Source of the DNA: Clavibacter nebraskensis NCPPB 2581
Lineage (GTDB): Bacteria > Actinomycetota > Actinomycetes > Actinomycetales > Microbacteriaceae
Length of the DNA stretch: 64,000 nucleotides
Direction of reading: 5' to 3'
Assembly: GCF_000355695.1 (NCBI RefSeq)
Contig: NC_020891.1
Coordinates: 2,170,001-2,234,000, forward strand
The notes under the pieces were generated by a model that saw only the letters and a list, made by a program, of their open reading frames with translations, searched no databases and had not been told where the DNA came from. Below are positions 1 through 7,786 of the stretch, in pieces (the stretch's first letter is position 1; the number at the start of each line of letters is the position of its first letter). The translations under genes and the position numbers were made by a program.

Positions 1-799
1 GGCTCCGCTGCTCGCGCAGCAGCACCTCGCGCGCGTCCGCAGGCAGGCCGAAGAAGTGGTCGCTGTACTCGGGGCTCGTCATCTCGAGCGTGAGCCGCGT
101 GTACTCGAGCGGGAAGAACCGCGGCGAGCGCGTGATCCAGTCGAGCCGGTAGCCGCGGGAGTCCACGTCCTCGAGGAGGTCGCGGTAGATCTCGGCGGCA
201 CTCTGCCCGCTGCCGACGACAGTGATCGCCTCCCGCTCCTGCAGCGCGTCCTTGGCGCCGAGGTAGCCGGAGCTGTGCACGACGCCCGGGAGGTCGCGCA
301 CCGCCACGGGGAGCCAGGGCGGCGTGCCGACGCCGACCACCAGGTTCCGGCCGCGGTGCACGTGCGCGGTGCCCGCCGCGTCGATCGACTCGACGACGTA
401 CGCGCCGTCCGCGTCGTCGAACGACACCGCCTGCACGTCGCGATCGAGCTCGATGCCGCGCGCCCGCTCCGACGCCCACCGGCAGTACGCGACGTACTCG
501 CTGCGCAGCACGAAGAAGTCCTCGCGGATGTAGAAGGAGTACAGCCGCCCGGTGTCCTTGAGGTAGGCGAGGAACGAGAAGCGCGAGGTCGGATCCGCGA
601 GCGTCACGAGGTCGGCGAGGAACGGCGTCTGCAGGTGCGCGGTCGGCAGCATCATGCCGGGGTGCCAGTCGAAGCGCGGCTTCCGCTCGAGCACGACGAG
701 GTCGAGGTCGAGGGGGTCCGCGAGGCAGGCGAGGCCGAGGTTCGCGGGGCCGAGGCCGATCGCGACGACGTCGTGGATGCGGTCGGGGGTGGCGCTCAT
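1..799 (-). CDS. DesB/IucD-like flavin N-hydroxylase (lysine/cadaverine monooxygenase), 3' end off window
   Basis: FAD- and NADPH-dependent N-hydroxylating monooxygenase of the lysine/ornithine hydroxylase family, which makes the hydroxylamine used in hydroxamate siderophores. Seen: the N-terminal FAD motif IGLGPANLGLA near residues 14-24, then MLPTAHLQTPFLADLVTL and FSFLAYLK, which are signatures of this family, and a second Rossmann motif VVGSGQSAAEIY. The gene continues past the left edge, so the C-terminal part is missing. Its ATG overlaps the stop of the upstream decarboxylase gene by four bases (ATGA), so the two are translationally coupled. With a PLP decarboxylase just upstream the substrate is probably cadaverine, as for DesB in the desferrioxamine pathway; free lysine (IucD-like) is the alternative. 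Downstream acyltransferase and synthetase genes would be expected outside the window. Confidence 0.9.
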   Translation of the reverse strand, partial: MSATPDRIHDVVAIGLGPANLGLACLADPLDLDLVVLERKPRFDWHPGMMLPTAHLQTPFLADLVTLADPTSRFSFLAYLKDTGRLYSFYIREDFFVLRSEYVAYCRWASERARGIELDRDVQAVSFDDADGAYVVESIDAAGTAHVHRGRNLVVGVGTPPWLPVAVRDLPGVVHSSGYLGAKDALQEREAITVVGSGQSAAEIYRDLLEDVDSRGYRLDWITRSPRFFPLEYTRLTLEMTSPEYSDHFFGLPADAREVLLREQRS

Positions 800-2385
800 C
801 GGCCGGCCTCCGCGGGAGTCGTACGCGCCGTCTCGCCCAGCCCGGCGTCGAGCGCGTCGCCCGCCGCCACCACCATCCCGAGGATCTCCGCGATGTGCGC
901 GTCGGTCGTCGCCGGGTTGAGCAGCGTGAGCTTGAGGTGCGCGCGCCCACCCACGCGCGTGGCGGCGACCATCGCGCGGCCGGAGTCCTGGATCGCCTGC
1001 CGGATGCCGCGGTTGACGGCGTCCGAGCGCGCTCCCGCGTCGGGCACCACGGATCCCGCCCGCTCCCCCTCCGGCACGTACCGGAACACGAGCGCGCTGA
1101 TCTCCGGCCGCACCACCACCTCGAGCGCCGGATCCCGCCGCAGCGCCTGCCACGCGCGGTCGGCGAGCGCGATGACGTCGTCGAGCATCCGCCCCACCCC
1201 GTCGGCGCCCACCGTCCGCAGCGTCAGCCAGAGCTTCAGCGCGTCGAACCGCCGCGTGGTCTGCAGCGACTTGTCGACCTGGTTCGGGATCTCCTCGTGC
1301 GCCCGGTCGGCCGGGTTCAGGTAGTCGGCGTGCAGCGTCGCGTGCCGGAGCGTCCGGCCGTCGTGCACGAGCAGCGCGCTGGAGCTCACGGGCTGGAAGA
1401 AGGTCTTGTGGTAGTCGACGGTCACCGAGTCGGCGCGCTCGATCCCGTCGAGCAGGTGCCGGTGCCGGAGCGAGGTGAGGAGCCCGCCGCCGTACGCGGC
1501 GTCGACGTGCAGCCAGATCCCCTCGCGTCGGCACACGTTGCCGATGGCGGGCAGCGGGTCGACGCTGCCGAAGTCGGTGGTGCCGGCGGTCGCCACGACG
1601 GCGATGGGCAGGACGCCCGCCGCGTAGCAGCGCGCGAGCTCGCGCTCGAGGGCGTCGACCCGCATCCGCTTGGCGTCGTCGCTCGGCACGCGGATGACCG
1701 CGTCGGGGGCGAGGCCGAGGATCCGGGCGCTCTTCTCGACGCTGAAGTGGCCGACGTCGCTGACGAGGATCCGCATCCGCTGCCGGTCATCCATCGACAG
1801 CCCGTGGACGGCCGCCGCCTCGTCGCGCGCGAGCAGGAGCGCCTGGAGGTTCGACTGGCTGCCGCCGCTCGTGAAGACGCCGTCCGCGTCGTCGCCGAGG
1901 CCCGCGCGGGCCGCGGTCCAGTCGATGAGCGCGCGCTCGATGAGGGTCGCGCCCGCGCTCTGGTCCCACGTGTCCATCGACGTGTTGACGCTCGAGAGGA
2001 TGAGCTCCCCCGCGATGGCCGGGATGAGGATCGGGCAGTTGAGGTGCGCGACGTACGACGGGTCGTGGAACCACACGGCGTCGCGGAGGTACAGGTCGTC
2101 GAGCTCGTCGAGCGCGTCGTCGAAGGCGCCCAGCGGGCGGTCGAGGTCGAGCCCCGCGAAGGATCCGCGGAGCCGCTCCGGCGTGATCCCGGTGAAGGGG
2201 CCGTCGGCGCGGTGGGCGGCGGCGCGGACGTGGGCGGCGGCGGCGCGGAGGGCGGCGTCCCAGCCGGGGAGCGAGCGGTCGGAGAACAGCTCGTCGGCGG
2301 GATCCGCGGCGGTCGCGACAGCCGTCGGGCGGGGGTCGTCGAGCGTCGGATCGGACGGGCGGGAGGCGTGCGGGGAGAGGGTCAT
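796..2385 (-). CDS. PLP-dependent decarboxylase (DesA-like lysine decarboxylase of siderophore synthesis)
   Basis: Group II pyridoxal-phosphate decarboxylase of 529 residues, in the branch of siderophore lysine and L-2,4-diaminobutyrate decarboxylases. Seen: the Schiff-base lysine in the DYHKTFFQP motif (K327), the HVDAAYGGG motif shortly before it, and TSGGSQSNL in the substrate region. The ATG at 2385 follows an AAGGA ribosome site; extending the frame further upstream would run through the iron-box operator, so this start is preferred. It is the first gene of an operon with the N-hydroxylase. Known for the family: decarboxylation of lysine to cadaverine feeds desferrioxamine-type macrocycles. 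Inferred: expression rises when iron is scarce, through the operator at 2442-2460. Diaminobutyrate as substrate cannot be excluded from sequence alone. Confidence 0.9.
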   Translation of the reverse strand: MTLSPHASRPSDPTLDDPRPTAVATAADPADELFSDRSLPGWDAALRAAAAHVRAAAHRADGPFTGITPERLRGSFAGLDLDRPLGAFDDALDELDDLYLRDAVWFHDPSYVAHLNCPILIPAIAGELILSSVNTSMDTWDQSAGATLIERALIDWTAARAGLGDDADGVFTSGGSQSNLQALLLARDEAAAVHGLSMDDRQRMRILVSDVGHFSVEKSARILGLAPDAVIRVPSDDAKRMRVDALERELARCYAAGVLPIAVVATAGTTDFGSVDPLPAIGNVCRREGIWLHVDAAYGGGLLTSLRHRHLLDGIERADSVTVDYHKTFFQPVSSSALLVHDGRTLRHATLHADYLNPADRAHEEIPNQVDKSLQTTRRFDALKLWLTLRTVGADGVGRMLDDVIALADRAWQALRRDPALEVVVRPEISALVFRYVPEGERAGSVVPDAGARSDAVNRGIRQAIQDSGRAMVAATRVGGRAHLKLTLLNPATTDAHIAEILGMVVAAGDALDAGLGETARTTPAEAGR

Positions 2386-2441
2386 GGGTCCTTCGTCGGT
2401 TCGATGGGGAGCCGTGTCCGGGTCACGAGCACCGTGCCCAC

Positions 2442-2460
2442 TTAGGCAAGGCTCACCTAA
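2442..2460. promoter_or_regulatory. DtxR/IdeR iron box
   Basis: The 19-base sequence TTAGGCAAGGCTCACCTAA matches 16 of 19 positions of the DtxR/IdeR consensus TTAGGTTAGGCTAACCTAA and is an imperfect palindrome. It lies about 57 bases upstream of the decarboxylase start. Expected role: iron-loaded repressor binding that shuts off the siderophore operon. Confidence 0.88.
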
Positions 2461-2583
2461 TATGAAGGTGCTCGGACGGGAACGCAACCCGGCCGACGAG
2501 GACTCGCGGGGACCCTCCGCGAGGCGATGCCGCGACCCCGTTTCGGGGGCCCGCGCAGGTGCGTCAGGCCGCGCCGCCGCTCG

Positions 2584-2589
2584 TAGGGT
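2584..2589 (+). promoter_or_regulatory. -10 box (TAGGGT), 7 nt before ATG
   Basis: TAGGGT ends seven bases before the ATG at 2597, so transcription would begin at or next to the start codon. No clear -35 box is seen. Confidence 0.5.
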
Positions 2590-2596
2590 GGGGAGC

Positions 2597-2908
2597 ATGA
2601 GCGACGCAGACGACCCGACCGACGGCATCCGCACCGGGCGCGGGCCCGGCGATCCCGACGGGCTGGTGACGGTGGACGACGTGGTCGGCGACGACGGCGC
2701 TCCCGCCGGCGTCGGCGACGCGGTCCGCGCACCCGACGGCACCGGCTACGGGCACGCGGAGGAGGACACCCTCGAGGTCGAGGACGCGGATCACGCGAGC
2801 GCCGCGTACCCCGACGTCCCCGACAACCGGGCCGTCACCGCCGCCGACTCGCACATGAGCGCGCCGGCCGACGACGACGCCGGCCACGTCGACCCCGAGG
2901 GCCGCTGA
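2597..2908 (+). CDS. Small acidic hypothetical protein
   Basis: A 103-residue protein made largely of Asp, Gly, Ala, Val and Pro, with no hydrophobic helix, signal peptide or known motif; it looks intrinsically disordered. The ATG is preceded by a GGGGAG purine run and by a -10-like TAGGGT box. It is the first of four consecutive tiny acidic proteins that lead into a stress-type short-chain dehydrogenase. I do not recognise a family and assign no function. Being open in a high-G+C genome is weak evidence by itself; the promoter, ribosome site and neighbouring genes of the same kind raise confidence. Confidence 0.65.
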   Translation: MSDADDPTDGIRTGRGPGDPDGLVTVDDVVGDDGAPAGVGDAVRAPDGTGYGHAEEDTLEVEDADHASAAYPDVPDNRAVTAADSHMSAPADDDAGHVDPEGR

Positions 2909-2909
2909 C

Positions 2910-3062
2910 ATGACGGATCCCGCAGCGGACGCCCCGCGCCACCCGGTCGCCGAGCCCGCCCCCATCGACGCCGACTCGGTCGCCGAGCGCGCGGAGGCCG
3001 CGGAGGAGGATGCCCGCGAGGACGCCCCCGACCCGTTCGGCGAGGGTCCCGACGACCAGTGA
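2910..3062 (+). CDS. Tiny acidic hypothetical protein (50 aa)
   Basis: ATG one base after the preceding stop codon; 50 residues ending in GEGPDDQ. The middle is an Ala/Glu/Asp-rich stretch (VAERAEAAEEDARED) that could form one amphipathic helix, and the ends are Pro/Asp-rich. The near-overlap with the upstream gene suggests translational coupling in one transcript. No known domain. It may be a small DNA- or protein-binding stress peptide, but that would be a guess. Confidence 0.55.
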   Translation: MTDPAADAPRHPVAEPAPIDADSVAERAEAAEEDAREDAPDPFGEGPDDQ

Positions 3063-3138
3063 TCCCGGCTCGGAGGCGGTCCCCGACGCCTTCCATGGGC
3101 GTTGCCTGAGCGCCACCACACAGCTCTCGGGCCGAGCG

Positions 3139-3144
3139 TAGCGT
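3139..3144 (+). promoter_or_regulatory. -10 box (TAGCGT), 7 nt before ATG
   Basis: TAGCGT ends seven bases before the ATG at 3152. No ribosome binding site lies in the spacer (CGAACGC), which fits a leaderless start. Confidence 0.5.
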
Positions 3145-3151
3145 CGAACGC

Positions 3152-3436
3152 ATGGACACCGACGACCCCCGCCTCGCGCCCGCCGATACCTCGGACACGC
3201 GCCAGGACAAGGACTTCATCTCGCAGAGCGAGGACGACACGCAGGTCAAGCAGAGCGAGCAGATCGTCGAGAGCGAGGGCGTCTCCGACGACGTCCCCGC
3301 TGCGGCGGACGACGTGCAGGTGCTCCCCGGATCGGGCGGCCCAGACGACGTGGGCGAGATCGACGTCGACCCCGACGAGCTCAACCTCAGCGGCGACTCG
3401 ATCCCCGGCCACCCCAAGCCCGAGGCCGGTGCGTGA
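3152..3436 (+). CDS. Small acidic hypothetical protein (94 aa)
   Basis: A 94-residue hydrophilic protein rich in Asp, Ser and Gln, containing the stretch FISQSEDDTQVKQSEQIVES and a Pro-rich end. No membrane segment or motif is seen. It has no evident ribosome binding site and sits seven bases behind a TAGCGT box, so a leaderless mRNA is likely. The next small gene starts with a GTG that overlaps its stop codon. Family not recognised; the context (acidic microproteins plus a dehydrogenase) suggests a general stress locus, by inference only. Confidence 0.65.
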   Translation: MDTDDPRLAPADTSDTRQDKDFISQSEDDTQVKQSEQIVESEGVSDDVPAAADDVQVLPGSGGPDDVGEIDVDPDELNLSGDSIPGHPKPEAGA

Positions 3437-3729
3437 CCGTGACCGACGCCACCTCCACCACCCCCGCTGACGACTCCACCGGCGACGACACCGCCCTCGA
3501 CACCGAGGCCCTCGCGAACGACACGGTCGTGAACGACGCGGTCGCCGGCGAGACCGTCCTCCCCGACACCGACGAGCCCGTCGAGGAGCCCGACGACGAC
3601 GCCGTCATGGGCGCCGACGCGGAGCCGACCGCCGACGTCCTCGGGGTCGACGGCGAGGCCGAGCCCGTGCTCGCCGACAACGAGCTCGCCGGCCAGGACA
3701 TCGACCTGGACGACGCCCCGCCCAGCTGA
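3433..3729 (+). CDS. Small acidic hypothetical protein (98 aa)
   Basis: A 98-residue, extremely acidic Thr/Asp/Glu/Val-rich protein with no basic patches, ending DIDLDDAPPS. The GTG start overlaps the stop of the previous gene (GTGA), so translation is probably coupled. It precedes the dehydrogenase by 46 bases. Composition is that of a disordered polyanion. No function can be assigned from sequence. Confidence 0.6.
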   Translation: MTVTDATSTTPADDSTGDDTALDTEALANDTVVNDAVAGETVLPDTDEPVEEPDDDAVMGADAEPTADVLGVDGEAEPVLADNELAGQDIDLDDAPPS

Positions 3730-3775
3730 TCCAGCCCCCGCCTTTCCCCACGCACATCCCAGCACCAGGAGACAC

Positions 3776-4672
3776 ATGAGCACCGACCAGTACACGTTCC
3801 AGGACCCGACGAAGATGTACGCCGACATCGAGCCGAAGGCGCAGCAGCAGGACGGGCCCGGCCTCGACGCCGACCTGGACGCGACCGCGGACCGCGGCGA
3901 GAAGACCTACCGCGGATCCCACCGCCTCGAGGGACGCAAGGCCCTCGTCACCGGCGCCGACTCCGGCATCGGCGCGGCCGTCGCCATCGCCTACGCCCGC
4001 GAGGGCGCGGACGTGGCGCTCTCCTACCTCCCCGAGGAGGAGGAGGACGCGAAGAAGGTCGTCGCCCTCATCGAGGAGGCCGGCCGCACGGCCGTCGCCA
4101 TCCCCGGCGACATCGCCACGGCGGAGTTCAGCCGCGAGCTCGTCGCGAAGGCGGTCGAGGGCCTCGGCGGACTCGACATCGTCGTCAACAACGCGGGCAA
4201 GCAGCAGAACGTCGACGCGCTCGAGGACATCTCGGACGAGGAGTTCGACCTGACCTTCAAGACCAACGTCTACGCGATGTTCTGGATCACGAAGGCTGCC
4301 CTGCCGCACCTCAAGCCCGGCTCGTCGATCATCAACACGTCGTCGATCCAGGCCTACGCGCCGTCGCCCAACCTCGTGCACTACGCCACGACCAAGGCCT
4401 CGATCAACGCGTTCTCGAAGGGCCTCGCCGGCCAGCTGGCACCCAAGGGCATCCGCGTGAACGTCGTCGCGCCCGGCCCGATCTGGACCCCGCTGCAGAC
4501 CGCGGGCGGCCAGCCCGAGGACGCGCTGCCCGAGTTCGGCGAGCAGACCCCGCTCGGCCGCGCCGGCCAGCCCGCCGAGCTCGCGCCCGCCTACGTGTTC
4601 CTCGCCTCCAACGAGTCGAGCTACGTCATCGGCGAGACGCTCAACGTCAACGGCGGCATGCCGACGCCGTAG
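3776..4672 (+). CDS. SDR family oxidoreductase (YghA/YhdF type)
   Basis: Classical short-chain dehydrogenase of 298 residues with the roughly 50-residue N-terminal extension typical of the YghA/YhdF group. Seen: the cofactor motif TGADSGIG at residues 59-66, the structural NNAG, and the catalytic YATTK with Tyr203 and Lys207, preceded by the conserved serine in NTSSIQ. The C-terminal NVNGGMPTP is typical. A GGAGA ribosome site (CACCAGGAGACAC) precedes the ATG. Family members are NAD(P)-dependent aldehyde/alcohol oxidoreductases, often part of general stress regulons; the true substrate is unknown. It closes the acidic-microprotein cluster and is followed by a strong terminator hairpin. Confidence 0.9.
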   Translation: MSTDQYTFQDPTKMYADIEPKAQQQDGPGLDADLDATADRGEKTYRGSHRLEGRKALVTGADSGIGAAVAIAYAREGADVALSYLPEEEEDAKKVVALIEEAGRTAVAIPGDIATAEFSRELVAKAVEGLGGLDIVVNNAGKQQNVDALEDISDEEFDLTFKTNVYAMFWITKAALPHLKPGSSIINTSSIQAYAPSPNLVHYATTKASINAFSKGLAGQLAPKGIRVNVVAPGPIWTPLQTAGGQPEDALPEFGEQTPLGRAGQPAELAPAYVFLASNESSYVIGETLNVNGGMPTP

Positions 4673-4709
4673 CGGACCGCGCCTCGGCGCATCGCACCAC
4701 CGCACCGCC

Positions 4710-4747
4710 CGACGCCCGGGCCGACCAGCTGGTCGGCCCGGGCGTCG
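4710..4747. terminator. Strong palindromic terminator hairpin
   Basis: A perfect 38-base inverted repeat: 17-bp G+C-rich stem with an AGCT tip that is itself palindromic. It sits just after the dehydrogenase stop. No T-run follows, as is common for actinobacterial hairpins. Confidence 0.75.
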
Positions 4748-4778
4748 TCGCGTCCGGGACGCCGAGCACGCACCGGAA

Positions 4779-4784
4779 TAGGGT
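4779..4784 (+). promoter_or_regulatory. -10 box (TAGGGT), 6 nt before ATG
   Basis: TAGGGT ends six bases before the ATG at 4791; the spacer CGGGAG could also act as a ribosome site on a longer transcript. Confidence 0.5.
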
Positions 4785-4790
4785 CGGGAG

Positions 4791-5522
4791 ATGATCGGCA
4801 TCCCGGCCCGCATCGGCGGGAACGTCCTCGCGGGGATCGTGGCCGCCGTGCGCCTCGTGCAGCACCCGCGACCGCTGCACCCGCATGGCGTCGCGCTCTC
4901 GGGGACGCTGACGCCCGTCGCCGGTCGGGCGGCGTCCGGGCTCGCGTGGCTCGACGCGCTCGACGCGCCGCTCGAGGTCGACGCGCGCCTCTCGCGCTCC
5001 GTGGGGCTGCCGGCGGCACTGCCGGACGTGCTCGGGATCGCGCTGCGGATCCCGGACGGGGGCGGCACCACGGTCGACGTGCTGCTCGCGTCCACCGGGA
5101 TCTCCCCGGCGGGCCGCTTCCTGTTGGCACCTCACCGGTCGATCTCGGGCGCGGCCCTGTCGACGCTCATGCCGTACCGCGGATCCGACGGGCCGGTGCT
5201 GCTGGGCCTCGTCGCTGACCGGGAGCCGCGCCTGCCCGGATCGCCCACCGGCCTCGGCCGCGCGCTCGCCGAGCGACCCCTCCGCCTGCGGCTCCTGCAC
5301 GCGACGCCGCGCGGACGCTGGCACGTCGCCGCGCGGATCGAGCTGACGCACGACGCCGCGGGACCCCTCGACACGGCGACGCGCACGGATCCCGTGCTCG
5401 CGGCGCCGCCCGGCGACACCACCTACGACTGGACCCGCCGCCTCCGCGCTCCGGGGTACCGGATCGCCCGCGCGGGCCGCCCGGTCGCCTCGCGGCACGT
5501 CGCGCGAGATCCCGACGCCTGA
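4791..5522 (+). CDS. Hypothetical protein (243 aa)
   Basis: A 243-residue soluble protein with no signal peptide. Segments such as HPHGVALSGTL, GLPAALPDVLGIALRIP and TVDVLLASTG recall the beta-barrel core of catalase-fold proteins, but the catalytic His/Asn/Tyr residues of true catalases are not recognisable, so this is only a faint resemblance. The gene has its own -10 box and lies between two other single genes. Function unknown. A convergent terminator lies upstream, so it is probably monocistronic. Confidence 0.75.
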   Translation: MIGIPARIGGNVLAGIVAAVRLVQHPRPLHPHGVALSGTLTPVAGRAASGLAWLDALDAPLEVDARLSRSVGLPAALPDVLGIALRIPDGGGTTVDVLLASTGISPAGRFLLAPHRSISGAALSTLMPYRGSDGPVLLGLVADREPRLPGSPTGLGRALAERPLRLRLLHATPRGRWHVAARIELTHDAAGPLDTATRTDPVLAAPPGDTTYDWTRRLRAPGYRIARAGRPVASRHVARDPDA

Positions 5523-5625
5523 CACCCGCATCCACCCGGACGCCCGCGCCCTTGTCGCGAGCGTCCGAGAGGCGTTGCCTGGAGTCAGAGCGCCGACGGC
5601 GGCGCCGGAACCGGCAGGAGACCCC

Positions 5626-6507
5626 ATGAGGGAGCTGAAGCTCGTCGCGGCCATCGCGAAGATCGAGGACGCCGACGCGCTCGACCCCATCGTCGGGCGC
5701 GTGAAGGGCGTCGTCACCGCGCTGCTCAAGCCGCGCGCCCTGGCCGACCTGCTGCACGGCGTGCCGTTCGGGCACCCGCTGCACCCGGTCGCCGTGCTGA
5801 TCCCCACCGGCGCGTGGGTGTCATCGGCCGTGCTCGACTTCCTGCCCGGCAACGAGAAGGCCAGCCGAGCGCTCGTGGGCGTCGGGATCCTCAGCGCGGC
5901 GCCGTCCATCGTCTCCGGCTACGCCGACTGGTCGCAGCTGCACGAGCAGCAGATGCGCGTCGGCATCGTGCACTCCGCCGCCAACGCGCTGGCGACGGGC
6001 CTGTACGGCCTCTCCTGGATCCAGCGCGCCCGCGGCAAGCACACCAGCGGCAGGGTCCTGGGGCTCGCCGGCCTCGGGCTCGTCTCCGCCGGCGGGTTCC
6101 TCGGCGGGCACCTCGCGTACCGCCAGGCGGCGGGCGCGAACCACGCCGAGGACGTGCCGCACCGCTTCCCGACCGGCTGGCAGGAGCTGGGCCAGCTCGA
6201 CGAGCTCCCCGACGGCGGCCTGGCGAAGCGCGACGTCGCGGGCCTCCCGGTGCTCGTGCGCCGCCACGGCATGACGGTCGACGCGCTGAGCAACACCTGC
6301 AGCCACCTGTCCGCGCCGCTCGACGAGGGCGAGCTCGGCACGGCTCCGAAGACCGGCGAGGCGTGCGTCACCTGCCCGTGGCACGACAGCGTGTTCAGCC
6401 TGAGGACCGGCGAGGTGATCCACGGTCCCGCGACCGCGCCGCAGCCCCGCTTCGAGACGCGCGTCACCGCGGGGCTCGTGGAGGTGCGGCTGCCGAACGC
6501 GAGCTAG
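5626..6507 (+). CDS. DUF2231-type membrane protein with C-terminal Rieske [2Fe-2S] domain
   Basis: 293 residues. The N-terminal two-thirds carries hydrophobic segments (around VAVLIPTGAWVSSAVLDFL and VLGLAGLGLVSAGGFLGGHLAY), typical of the DUF2231 membrane domain. The C-terminal third is a Rieske domain with ligands Cys225-X-His227 (NTCSHL) and Cys250-X2-His253 (CPWH). The ATG at 5626 follows GCAGGAG; an upstream TTG in frame lacks a ribosome site and is rejected. Expected role: membrane-bound electron transfer, with the Rieske cluster on the cytoplasmic or outer face unresolved. Partner redox enzyme unknown; nothing adjacent supplies one. Confidence 0.85.
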   Translation: MRELKLVAAIAKIEDADALDPIVGRVKGVVTALLKPRALADLLHGVPFGHPLHPVAVLIPTGAWVSSAVLDFLPGNEKASRALVGVGILSAAPSIVSGYADWSQLHEQQMRVGIVHSAANALATGLYGLSWIQRARGKHTSGRVLGLAGLGLVSAGGFLGGHLAYRQAAGANHAEDVPHRFPTGWQELGQLDELPDGGLAKRDVAGLPVLVRRHGMTVDALSNTCSHLSAPLDEGELGTAPKTGEACVTCPWHDSVFSLRTGEVIHGPATAPQPRFETRVTAGLVEVRLPNAS

Positions 6508-6522
6508 GCCGACGCGACACGG

Positions 6523-7737
6523 TCAGGCCGTGGGATGCGCGTCGACGGATCCGCGCAGCGCCACGACCGCGAGCACCGCGCATCCCGCGAAGACGACCGC
6601 ACCCGCGACCGTCGGCAGCGCGATCCCCGAGGTCGCGAGCACTCCGCCCAGCGCGGATCCGGCGGCGAGGCCGAGCAGGCTCACGACCCGGCCGGCCGCG
6701 CCCACGCGGCCGAGGAGATCCGCCGGCACGAGACGCTGCCGGAGCGTGGTCGCGCAGATGCTCCAGACCACCGCGTGCAGGATGTAGAGCGCGAGCAGGA
6801 TCCCCGCGACGACCGGATCGCGCGTCACGGCGAGGCCCGCGAGGCTCGCGGCGCCCAGCGCGAGGGCCGCCGTGATGGTCCACCGGGAGCCGAGGCGGGC
6901 GCGCAGCGGCGCGGCGATCGCGGATCCGGCGAGGCCGCCGAGCGCGCTGGCGGCGAGCAGCACGCCGTAGCCGGCGGCGTCCAGCCCCAGCCGCTCCCCC
7001 GCGAAGAGCACGAGCACCGAGAACGGGAGCATGTAGCCGACGCTGGCGAGGCCGCCGATCACGGCCAGGGATCCGACGACGCGGTGCCCCGCGAGCCAGC
7101 GCACGCCCTCGGCGGCCTCGCGGAACACGGACGGCGGCGCATCCGTCGCCGGGGAGGCGAGGGGCACGTCGCGGGCGCGCCGCGGCAGCGCGAGGGCGAC
7201 CGCCCCGGCCGCGACCCACAGCCCGCCCGTCGCGTAGACGGGCACCGCGGCGGCGAGCGCGAACAGGATCCCGCCGAGCGGCGGCCCCACGAACTCGTCC
7301 GCCACGAGCTGCGTGCCGGTGATGCGCGCGTTCGCCCGGTCGAGCCGGTCGCCCGGCACGATCGACGGCAGCACGGCGACCGCCGCCCCGTCGGCGGCGC
7401 TCTCCAGCACGCCGGCCACGGCCATCACCGCATAGAGCACGGCCAGCGACGCGACGCCCGACTGGATCGCGACCGCCAGCCCCAGCACGGCGACGCCGCG
7501 GAGGGCGTTCGCGACGACGATCAGCGTGCGCCGGTCGAGCCGGTCGACGTACACGCCCACGGGCAGCGCGACCAGCAGCCGCACGAGCGCGTACGTCGTC
7601 GCGAGCCCGGCGACGCCGCGTGGGTCGTCGGTGAGGCCCGCCGCGACGAGCGGCATGGTGACGAAGACGAGCCCGTCCGCGAGGTTGGAGAGCGCGTTCG
7701 CGCCCCACAGCGCCCGGAACGGGCTCGGGGATCTCAC
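6523..7737 (-). CDS. MFS transporter (enterobactin/macrolide-exporter-like)
   Basis: 404-residue major facilitator with about 12 hydrophobic helices. Seen: the motif-A-like loop VGVYVDRLDRRTL between helices 2 and 3, and a central cytoplasmic loop around residues 190-215. The organisation resembles drug/siderophore exporters of the EntS/MefA group rather than sugar importers. GTG start at 7737. It converges with the Rieske gene (15 bases between stops) and lies 49 bases downstream of the flotillin gene on the same strand, so it could be co-transcribed with it. Substrate unknown. Confidence 0.82.
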   Translation of the reverse strand: MRSPSPFRALWGANALSNLADGLVFVTMPLVAAGLTDDPRGVAGLATTYALVRLLVALPVGVYVDRLDRRTLIVVANALRGVAVLGLAVAIQSGVASLAVLYAVMAVAGVLESAADGAAVAVLPSIVPGDRLDRANARITGTQLVADEFVGPPLGGILFALAAAVPVYATGGLWVAAGAVALALPRRARDVPLASPATDAPPSVFREAAEGVRWLAGHRVVGSLAVIGGLASVGYMLPFSVLVLFAGERLGLDAAGYGVLLAASALGGLAGSAIAAPLRARLGSRWTITAALALGAASLAGLAVTRDPVVAGILLALYILHAVVWSICATTLRQRLVPADLLGRVGAAGRVVSLLGLAAGSALGGVLATSGIALPTVAGAVVFAGCAVLAVVALRGSVDAHPTA

Positions 7738-7786
7738 GCCGTGCTCCCCGGGGCGGCGTGCGCCCCGAGGAGCTGCGGCACCGGGA

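Noticed and set aside
895-2445. Forward open frame opposite the decarboxylase gene
   Set aside because: Arg/Val-rich antisense shadow; the reverse strand carries PLP motifs.
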